A DNA stretch of 64,000 nt, taken from positions 109,156-173,155 of the forward strand of contig JADJVF010000015.1 in assembly GCA_016716705.1 (NCBI GenBank), given 5' to 3'. The position numbers and the translations under genes were made by a program. This DNA is from Holophagales bacterium. Lineage in GTDB: Bacteria > Acidobacteriota > Thermoanaerobaculia > UBA5066. Shown piece after piece: positions 57,572 to 64,000 of this stretch. The stretch's first letter is position 1. Each line of letters begins with the position of its first letter. A model generated the notes under the pieces. That model was not told the DNA's origin. It made no database searches and saw nothing but the letters and a program-made list of their open reading frames with translations.

Positions 57572-59239
57572 TCAGCGCCGCCGCAGAACGACCGCCGTCA
57601 TCTCGCCCGCCGAGTACCGCGCCTCGGAGACGTAGTCGCGCGCGAGGCGAGCGGCGATCTCAATCGCGTACTCGCGACCGAAGGCCACGGGTCCGTACTC
57701 GGGCGTCGGCCGGGAGACGACGACGACGCGCGTCGGGCGTGCCCGATCCAGATCCCCTGCAAGGTCGCGGTCGACGCGAGCGTCGACGTGACCAGGAAGA
57801 ACCTGCTCGAAATGGAGCGGGCTTCTCACCTCGAGAAGAAAGCCGAGCGCTCCCGCCTCCGGCAGGACGACCAGGTCGCGATCCTTCACCCCGACCCTCG
57901 TCAGGTGCGCCAGGAGCTTTTCGAAGAGCTCTCCCTCCTCGCCAGGCGGAAGCCACCGGCCGGCCGGGCCCGCCACCTCCGTCCGTGGCGTGCGGTAGAA
58001 GAGGACGAGGCGCGGGAGAAAGAGGACCGGCGAGAGGAGGAGGGGAACGACGGCGAGGAAGGCCGCCCGGGTCCGACGGATCGAGTCCACGGCGCGCGGA
58101 ATCCTTATTCCGAGGAGCCATGCGACCGCCGGGAGCGACGAGACCGCCGCGAGCGGGGCATAGGGGAAGACAGGGACGGTCCAGAACGCCGTCCTCCAGG
58201 CGAACGCGAGGCCGACGAGCGCCGCGGCGAGAGGGAGACGGGCCGAGGCGTCGCCGCGACGGAGCTCGACGAACGCGACGGACCCGGCCGCGGCGAGGAG
58301 CAGGGGCAGCCCCCGGACGCCCGTCGTGACGATCGGTTCCCGCAGGACGACGAAGTCTGCGAGGAGACCAGCGGCAAGGAAGGTGCCGCCGACGACGCTG
58401 AGCCGGGTTCGCCGCGCGACGAGGCCGGTCAGAAGAAGCGCCCATCCCGCGAGGAGCGCCCCGCCTGCGAGCAGGCCGCCCACGCCACGTCCGAGCAGCG
58501 CCGGGTGCAGGCCCGAGACGCGAACATACAGCTCGCGGAATTCGGCGGGCATCGAGAAGTGCCGGAGCGGGCCGTACGAAACGAGGTCGGCGACCGGGAT
58601 CCCGGCCATCGCCACGCCGTAGACCGACGCGGCGAGGAGCCCCGCCGTCGCGAGAAGCCGGAATCCCGCCCGCCACGAGCCCGCAGCGAGGGCCGCGCCG
58701 AGAAGCGCAGGGGCGGCCTCCGGCTTGGCGAGGAGAGCGAGGGCACCCGCGACCCCCGCGAGTCCGGCCCGGCCCGACGCGGCGAGAAGAAAGGCGCCCC
58801 ACGCGAGCCCGATGGAGAGGAGGGCCGCCATGGCATACGGCGCGACGAACGCCCCGTTCTCTGGCGCGAAGGCCAGTACACCGACAGCGACAGCGGCCGC
58901 CCCGGCGCTCGCGAGAGGCGTGAGGAATCGTCGACCCGCGAGGAGCAGCGCCGCCAGCGTTCCGGCGGCCGCCAGGAGGCCGAATCCGACGTAGGTCGCC
59001 ACGCTCGAGCCGAAGACGCGGAAAGCCCCCGCCACGGCGTGCGGCGCGAGCGGCCCATAGTAGTAGCCCACGTCCTTCCAGAGCCGCTCTCCTGCCGCGA
59101 GGCGCATCGGTACGGTCCACTCGCGGCTCAGGTCTCCCAGGAAGGACGCCCAGCGGAGCCACGAGAGGCTCGCGAGCAGGACGAAGAGACACGCCGCAAG
59201 GACGAGATCTCCCCGGCGGGCGACAGCTGAGGCGTGCAC
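57572..59239 (-). CDS. Multi-pass membrane protein, GT-C glycosyltransferase-like
   Basis: A 555-residue membrane protein with about eleven to twelve helices. The first periplasmic loop contains GDLSREWTVPMRLAAGERLWKDVGYYYGPL, with the acidic residue and Tyr/Gly-Pro pattern seen in lipid-linked-sugar (GT39/GT83-like) transferases. The C-terminal 120 residues are soluble, starting near PRTEVAGPAGRWLPPGEEGEL. The GTG start lies after GAGGGAGA. It is divergent from nifJ. The fold is recognised; donor and acceptor are not. Confidence 0.7.
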   Translation of the reverse strand: MHASAVARRGDLVLAACLFVLLASLSWLRWASFLGDLSREWTVPMRLAAGERLWKDVGYYYGPLAPHAVAGAFRVFGSSVATYVGFGLLAAAGTLAALLLAGRRFLTPLASAGAAAVAVGVLAFAPENGAFVAPYAMAALLSIGLAWGAFLLAASGRAGLAGVAGALALLAKPEAAPALLGAALAAGSWRAGFRLLATAGLLAASVYGVAMAGIPVADLVSYGPLRHFSMPAEFRELYVRVSGLHPALLGRGVGGLLAGGALLAGWALLLTGLVARRTRLSVVGGTFLAAGLLADFVVLREPIVTTGVRGLPLLLAAAGSVAFVELRRGDASARLPLAAALVGLAFAWRTAFWTVPVFPYAPLAAVSSLPAVAWLLGIRIPRAVDSIRRTRAAFLAVVPLLLSPVLFLPRLVLFYRTPRTEVAGPAGRWLPPGEEGELFEKLLAHLTRVGVKDRDLVVLPEAGALGFLLEVRSPLHFEQVLPGHVDARVDRDLAGDLDRARPTRVVVVSRPTPEYGPVAFGREYAIEIAARLARDYVSEARYSAGEMTAVVLRRR

Positions 59240-59262
59240 GGGCCATTCTCCCTCGCCCGTTT

Positions 59263-59280
59263 CTGATGCAAATGCATCAG
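59263..59280. promoter_or_regulatory. 18-bp palindrome in the nifJ / GT-C intergenic region
   Basis: CTGATGCA and TGCATCAG form perfect 8-bp arms separated by AA. It lies 24 bp upstream of the GT-C gene start and 126 bp upstream of the nifJ ATG, between divergent genes, a usual place for an operator. No other copy was noticed in the window. Confidence 0.45.
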
Positions 59281-59405
59281 TCGAGATGTCGTCAAAGTCC
59301 CTTTCCGGTGCCTTTGCCCGATACCGCGAAACGCGCGCGCGAGAGATGATGCGCAGGCTGTGGCGGGCTCCACGCCTGCCCGCGAACCCACAGGAGGAAG
59401 TCTTC

Positions 59406-62400
59406 ATGACGACGAGACCTATGGTCACCCTCGACGGCAACGAGGCGGTCGCCTCTGTCGCCCACAGGGTCAGCGAGGTGATCGCGATCTACCCGATCAC
59501 CCCGTCATCCACGATGGGCGAGTTTTCCGACGAGTGGTCCGCCCAGGGGAAGAAGAACGTCTGGGGGACCGTCCCCCTCGTATCGGAGCTGCAGTCCGAG
59601 GGCGGCGCGTCGGGCGCCGTCCACGGGGCGCTCCAGGCGGGAGCGCTGACGACGACCTTCACGGCGTCGCAGGGCCTCCTCCTGATGATCCCGAACATGT
59701 ACAAGATCGCCGGCGAGCTGACGCCCTTCGTCATGCACGTCTCGGCGCGCTGCGTCGCGACGCACGCGCTCTCGATCTTCGGCGACCACTCCGACGTCAT
59801 GGCCTGCCGCCAGACCGGCTTCGCCATGCTCGCCTCGAGCAACCCGCAGGAAGCGCACGACCTCGCGGCCGTCGCCCACCGGGCGACGCTCATGGCGAAG
59901 CTCCCGTTCATCCACTTCTTCGACGGCTTCCGCACGTCGAGCGAGGTCTCCAAGATCGAGCTCCTCCAGGACGAGGACCTCCTCGCGATGGTGACCGAGG
60001 ACCTCGTCTCGGCCCAGAGGAAGCGGGCGCTGACGCCCGACCTGCCGGTGCTGCGCGGAACGGCGCAGAACCCCGACTGCTTCTTCCAGGCCCGCGAGGC
60101 GTGCAACCCGTACTACGACGCCTGCGCCGGCAAGGTGCAGGAGGCGATGGACGCCTTCGAGAAGCTGACCGGCCGCGCCTACAAGCTCTTCGACTACGTG
60201 GGCCACCCGGAAGCCGAGCGCGTGATCGTGATCATGGGCTCGGGCGCCGACGTGACGCACGAGACGGTCGAGTACCTCCTCGGCAAGGGCGAGAAGGTCG
60301 GCGTCCTCAAGGTCCGCCTCTACAGGCCCTTCGACGCCTCCGCCTTCATCGGCACCCTGCCGAAGAGCGTGAAGGCGATCGCCGTCCTCGACCGGACCAA
60401 GGAGCCCGGCTCGGTCGGCGAGCCGCTCTTCCAGGACGTCGTCACGGTCCTTCGCAACGCTCGCGAGGACGGGACCTCCCCCTTCGCCGTCGAGCCGAAG
60501 GTCGTCGGCGGGCGCTACGGCCTCGCCTCCAAGGAGTTCACCCCGGCGATGGTCAAGGGGGTCTTCGACGAGCTCGCGAGCGCGAAGCCGAAGCGCGGCT
60601 TCACGGTCGGCATCGTCGACGACGTGACCCACCTCTCCCTGAAGTGGGACCCCGAGTTCGACACCGAGCCCGCCAGCGTGACGCGCGGCGTCTTCTTCGG
60701 CCTCGGGGCCGACGGCACCGTCGGCGCGAACAAGAACTCGATCAAGATCATCGGCGAGGAGACCGACAACTACGCGCAGGGCTACTTCGTCTACGACTCG
60801 AAGAAGTCGGGCGGGATCACGATCTCGCACCTGCGCTTCGGGCCGAAGCCGATCCGCTCGTCCTACCTCGTCAAGACCGCGAGCTTCGTCGCCTGCCACC
60901 AGTTCGGCTTCCTCGAGAAGTACGACGTCCTCGAGTACGCCGCGCCGGGCGCCGTCTTCCTCCTGAACTCGCTCTACGGCCCCGAAGAGGTCTGGGACAA
61001 GCTCCCCGCGGAGGTCCAGGAGCAGCTCATCGCCAAGAAGATCCGCTTCTACGTCATCGACGGCTACGAGGTCGGCGACAAGACCGGCATGGGCCGCCGG
61101 ATCAACACGATCATGCAGACCTGCTTCTTCGCGATCTCGGGCGTCCTCCCCCGCGAGGAGGCGATCTACCAGATCAAGAAGTCGATCGAGAAGACCTACG
61201 GCAAGAAGGGCGCCGAGCTCGTGAGGATGAACTTCGAGGCGGTCGACCAGACGCTGGCGAACCTCCACGAGGTGAAGGTCCCGGCCGCGGTGACGTCGAC
61301 GCTGAAGATGCCTCCGATCGTCCCGGTCGAGGCTCCCGACTTCGTCCAGAAGATCACCGCCCTCATGCTCGCCAACAAGGGCGACCTCCTCCCCGTCTCG
61401 GCCTTCCCGGTCGACGGCACCTTCGCCACGGCGACGGCGCAGTGGGAGAAGCGGAACATCGCCATCGAGATCCCGGTCTGGGACGAGAAGCTCTGCATCC
61501 AGTGCAACAAGTGCGCGATGGTCTGCCCGCACGCGGCGATCCGCGCCAAGGTCTACGAGCCCGCCCTCCTCGCGACGGCCCCGGCGACCTACAAGTCGGT
61601 CGACTACCGCGCCCCCGAGTTCAAGGGGATGAAGTACACGATCCAGGTCGCCCCGGAAGACTGCACGGGCTGCAACCTCTGCGCGGTCGTCTGCCCCGCC
61701 AAGGACAAGGGGAACCCGCGGCACAAGGCCCTCGACATGACCCCGCAGGTGCCGCTGCGCGAGGCCGAGCGCGAGAACTTCAAGTTCTTCCTCGACCTCC
61801 CCGAGCCCGACCGGACGAAGCTGAAGATCGACGTGAAGGGCTCGCAGTTCATGCAGCCCCTCTTCGAGTTCTCCGGCGCCTGCCTCGGCTGCGGCGAGAC
61901 CCCCTACATCAAGCTGGCGACGCAGCTCTTCGGCGACCGGATGCTGATCGCCAACGCCACCGGCTGCTCGTCGATCTACGGCGGCAACCTCCCGACGACC
62001 CCCTACACCGTGAACCGCGACGGCCGCGGCCCGGCCTGGGCGAACTCCCTCTTCGAGGACAACGCCGAGTTCGGGTTCGGCATGCGCCTCGCCCTCGACA
62101 AGCAGGGTGAGCACGCCGCCGAGCTCGTCAAGGAGCTGGGCGGCCTCATCGGCGACGAGCTCGTCTCGGGGATCCTCACGGCCGACCAGGGAACCGAGCA
62201 GGGGATCGCCCACCAGCGCGAGCGCGTCGTGGCCCTCAAGGCCCGCCTCGCCGGCGTCGACGGCCTCCCGGCCCACCGCCTCCTCGACATCGCCGACTAC
62301 CTCGTGAAGAAGAGCCTCTGGATCATCGGCGGCGACGGCTGGGCCTACGACATCGGCTACGGCGGCCTCGACCACGTCCTGGCGATGGGCCGCAACGTCA

Positions 62401-63002
62401 ACATCCTCGTCCTCGACACCGAGGTCTACTCGAACACGGGCGGCCAGGCCAGCAAGTCGACGCCGATCGGCGCCGTGGCGAAGTTCGCCATGGCGGGCAA
62501 GTCGTCCGGCAAGAAGGACCTCGCCATGATGGCGATCGCCTACGGCAACGTCTACGTCGCCAAGATCGCCTTCGGGGCCAAGGACGCGCAGACGGTGAAG
62601 GCCTTCCAGGAGGCCGAGAGCTACGACGGCCCGTCGCTGATCCTCGCCTACAGCCACTGCATCGCGCACGGCTACGACCTCTCGCTCGGCCTCGAGCAGC
62701 AGAAGCTCGCGGCGGACTCGGGCTACTGGCCGCTCTTCCGGTGGGACCCGCGCCGCGTGGCCGAGGGCCAGCCTGGCCTCGTCCTCGACTCTTCCGCGCC
62801 GAAGGTCGACGTCGGCAAGTTCATGGCCAACGAGACCCGCTTCCGGATGCTCGACAAGACGAACCCCGAGCGGGCCAAGATGCTCCTCGACCTCGAGCGG
62901 CACGAGGTCGCCACGCGCTGGGCCATCTACGAGAACCTCGCCCGCGGGGCCGATCCGGTCGCCGCGGTCGCCGCCGCCCAGACCACTCCGAAGGCCAACT
63001 GA
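59406..63002 (+). CDS. nifJ: Pyruvate:ferredoxin (flavodoxin) oxidoreductase
   Basis: A single-chain PFOR of 1198 residues, converting pyruvate and CoA to acetyl-CoA, CO2 and reduced ferredoxin. Domains in order: alpha-like pyruvate domain (AVASVAHRVSEVIAIYPITPSS), the gamma region (GGITISHLRFGPKPI), two [4Fe-4S] clusters in CIQCNKCAMVCPH and CTGCNLCAVVCP, then the TPP domain with GCGETPY, TGCSS and GDGWAYDIGYGGLDHVL. The proximal-cluster Cys are in FSGACLGCGE and TGCSSIYGG. The start at 59406 has a perfect AGGAGGA site. It is followed 18 bp after its stop by a DHOD-like gene, a pairing often seen. Confidence 0.95.
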   Translation: MTTRPMVTLDGNEAVASVAHRVSEVIAIYPITPSSTMGEFSDEWSAQGKKNVWGTVPLVSELQSEGGASGAVHGALQAGALTTTFTASQGLLLMIPNMYKIAGELTPFVMHVSARCVATHALSIFGDHSDVMACRQTGFAMLASSNPQEAHDLAAVAHRATLMAKLPFIHFFDGFRTSSEVSKIELLQDEDLLAMVTEDLVSAQRKRALTPDLPVLRGTAQNPDCFFQAREACNPYYDACAGKVQEAMDAFEKLTGRAYKLFDYVGHPEAERVIVIMGSGADVTHETVEYLLGKGEKVGVLKVRLYRPFDASAFIGTLPKSVKAIAVLDRTKEPGSVGEPLFQDVVTVLRNAREDGTSPFAVEPKVVGGRYGLASKEFTPAMVKGVFDELASAKPKRGFTVGIVDDVTHLSLKWDPEFDTEPASVTRGVFFGLGADGTVGANKNSIKIIGEETDNYAQGYFVYDSKKSGGITISHLRFGPKPIRSSYLVKTASFVACHQFGFLEKYDVLEYAAPGAVFLLNSLYGPEEVWDKLPAEVQEQLIAKKIRFYVIDGYEVGDKTGMGRRINTIMQTCFFAISGVLPREEAIYQIKKSIEKTYGKKGAELVRMNFEAVDQTLANLHEVKVPAAVTSTLKMPPIVPVEAPDFVQKITALMLANKGDLLPVSAFPVDGTFATATAQWEKRNIAIEIPVWDEKLCIQCNKCAMVCPHAAIRAKVYEPALLATAPATYKSVDYRAPEFKGMKYTIQVAPEDCTGCNLCAVVCPAKDKGNPRHKALDMTPQVPLREAERENFKFFLDLPEPDRTKLKIDVKGSQFMQPLFEFSGACLGCGETPYIKLATQLFGDRMLIANATGCSSIYGGNLPTTPYTVNRDGRGPAWANSLFEDNAEFGFGMRLALDKQGEHAAELVKELGGLIGDELVSGILTADQGTEQGIAHQRERVVALKARLAGVDGLPAHRLLDIADYLVKKSLWIIGGDGWAYDIGYGGLDHVLAMGRNVNILVLDTEVYSNTGGQASKSTPIGAVAKFAMAGKSSGKKDLAMMAIAYGNVYVAKIAFGAKDAQTVKAFQEAESYDGPSLILAYSHCIAHGYDLSLGLEQQKLAADSGYWPLFRWDPRRVAEGQPGLVLDSSAPKVDVGKFMANETRFRMLDKTNPERAKMLLDLERHEVATRWAIYENLARGADPVAAVAAAQTTPKAN

Positions 63003-63020
63003 GGACGAGGAGCGAAATCC

Positions 63021-64000
63021 ATGGATCTCTCCACCACCTACCTCGGGCTCAAGCTCCCCCACCCGATCATGCCGGGCGCTTCGCCGATGGTCGACAAGAT
63101 CGACCTCGTCAAGCGGATGGAGGACGCCGGCGCGGCCGCCATCGTGATGCACTCCCTCTTCGAGGAGCAGCTCATGAGGGAGGAGCTCGCCACCTACCAC
63201 CACATCGACGTCCACGCCGACTCGTTCGCCGAGGCGATGACCTACCTGCCGCGCCCCGACGAGTTCAACCTCGGGCCGGACCAGTACCTCGAGCAGCTCG
63301 TGAGGATCAAGCAGTCCGTCGAGCTGCCGGTCATCGCGTCCCTCAACGGCTTCACGTCGGGTGGCTGGATCCGCTACGCCAAGCTGATGCAGGACGCGGG
63401 GGCCAACGCCCTCGAGCTGAACGTCTACTACCTCGCCACGAAGGCCGACGAGACCGGCGACGAGGTCGAGCAGCGGACCATCGACATCCTGAAGGCGGTC
63501 AAGCAGGCCGTCTCGATCCCGGTCGCCATCAAGCTCTCCCCCTTCTTCTCCTCGATGGCGAACATGGCCAAGCGCCTCGACGACGCGGGCGCCGACGGCA
63601 TGGTCCTCTTCAACCGCTTCTACCAGCCCGACATCGACGTCGAGAACCTCGAGGTCGAGCCGACCCTGCGCCTCTCCGACTCGAGCGAGCTGAACCTGCG
63701 CCTCCGCTGGCTCGCCGTCGTCTCGGGCCACGTCCGCGCCTCCCTCGCCGTCTCGGGCGGCGTCCACACCCACATCGACGCGGTGAAAGCGGTCATGACA
63801 GGGGCCCATGCCGTCCAGGTCGTCTCCGGCATCCTCCAGCAGGGACCCGACGTCATCCGCCGCATCCGCGAAGGGCTGACGCAGTGGCTCGAGGAGCACG
63901 AGTACGACTCCCTCGAGCAGATGCGCGGCTCGATGAACCTCCTCCGCTGCCCCGACGCCTCGATGTTCGAGCGCGCCAACTACATCCGGATCCTGCAGGG
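63021..64000 (+). CDS. Dihydroorotate dehydrogenase-like flavoprotein (cut by window end)
   Basis: The first 326 codons of a class-1 DHOD-like TIM-barrel protein; the frame is still open at the window end. Visible blocks are MDLSTTYLGLKLPHPIMPGASPM, NALELNVYYLAT, IPVAIKLSPFFSS and SLAVSGGVHTHIDAVKAVMTGAHAVQVVSG, which build the FMN site. The loop expected to carry the catalytic Cys or Ser of true DHODs is not obvious, so the true substrate may not be dihydroorotate. ATG follows GAGGAGCG. It is in an operon with nifJ. Confidence 0.88.
   Translation, partial: MDLSTTYLGLKLPHPIMPGASPMVDKIDLVKRMEDAGAAAIVMHSLFEEQLMREELATYHHIDVHADSFAEAMTYLPRPDEFNLGPDQYLEQLVRIKQSVELPVIASLNGFTSGGWIRYAKLMQDAGANALELNVYYLATKADETGDEVEQRTIDILKAVKQAVSIPVAIKLSPFFSSMANMAKRLDDAGADGMVLFNRFYQPDIDVENLEVEPTLRLSDSSELNLRLRWLAVVSGHVRASLAVSGGVHTHIDAVKAVMTGAHAVQVVSGILQQGPDVIRRIREGLTQWLEEHEYDSLEQMRGSMNLLRCPDASMFERANYIRILQ

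Noticed and set aside
59505..63899. 1464-codon open frame antisense to nifJ and the DHOD-like gene
   Set aside because: Low-complexity Asp/Glu/Val/Arg composition that mirrors GC-rich codons of the real genes; no domain and no ribosome site.
1..64000. CRISPR arrays, rRNA or tRNA genes, insertion-sequence transposases
   Set aside because: Read for on both strands; no regularly spaced repeats, no tRNA-like cloverleaf and no transposase or integrase were recognised.

Overview
The window is very GC-rich DNA, densely coded on both strands, from what looks like a free-living, redox-versatile bacterium. An Acidobacteriota affiliation (Thermoanaerobaculia-like) is my best guess. It rests on gene-content impression (octaheme tetrathionate-reductase-family cytochrome, Sb-PDE-type PHP protein, DUF2202 protein, two-component-rich chromosome) and not on a marker gene; no rRNA or tRNA gene was recognised. 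Pyruvate:ferredoxin oxidoreductase, multiheme cytochromes and a molybdopterin enzyme indicate anaerobic respiration. Glutathione peroxidase, MsrBA, OsmC and aldo/keto reductase indicate exposure to oxidants.

Layout. 0-3 kb: a phosphorelay cluster (5'-truncated PAS histidine kinase, single-domain receiver, receiver-PAS-kinase). 3-8.6 kb: redox and stress genes (GPx, dual CDGSH protein, AKR, a kinase-less AmiC/UrtA-like sensor fused to PAS, lipoprotein MsrBA, PH-SHOCT membrane protein). 8.6-9.7 kb: selD, whose catalytic residue is encoded by an in-frame TGA (selenocysteine). 9.9-13.9 kb: sulfur module 1 (octaheme cytochrome, cytochrome b, YeeE/YedE, YeeE/YedE with a rhodanese-like tail). 14-17 kb: P-type proton ATPase and a small secreted protein. 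17-22.5 kb: carbohydrate block (decayed rpiA, GH15 glucoamylase, gnd, zwf). 22.6-28.2 kb: GGDEF protein, an unknown small protein, a sigma54 activator, a DUF134-NifX fusion and a PLP decarboxylase. 28.3-31.2 kb: PHP phosphoesterase, secreted unknown, DUF2202. 31.4-33.9 kb: NtrC-type regulator and its sensor kinase. 34.1-35.6 kb: OsmC, thioredoxin-like protein, CcdA. 35.9-41.4 kb: sulfur module 2 (Tat-exported molybdoenzyme, 4x[4Fe-4S] protein, NrfD-type subunit, the same pair of YeeE/YedE proteins), then a FadL-like porin. 42.8-48.5 kb: a rearranged accessory segment with a frameshifted solute-binding protein, a B2-type peptidase, two near-identical dodecins and, between them, a FadL remnant, a Cys-rich secreted peptide and a coupled lipoprotein. 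48.5-59.2 kb: beta-oxidation pair, subtilase, ABC exporter with a disrupted permease, GT-C-type membrane protein. 59.4-64 kb: PFOR and a DHOD-like protein, cut by the window end.

How the genes work together. The most notable pattern is two parallel sulfur-redox modules of the same architecture: an exported or periplasmic reductase with a membrane quinone-linked subunit, followed by a short YeeE/YedE protein and a long YeeE/YedE protein with a rhodanese-like domain. In both long proteins that domain lacks its cysteine, but both end in Gly-Gly-Cys. Both modules are preceded by similar -24/-12 (sigma54-type) promoter-like sequences with GTTTC/GAAAC inverted repeats upstream. A kinase and a sigma54 activator lie between the two modules. 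I infer a coordinated thiosulfate, tetrathionate or polysulfide system, fed with reductant by the CcdA/thioredoxin-like pair. Substrate and regulation are untested.
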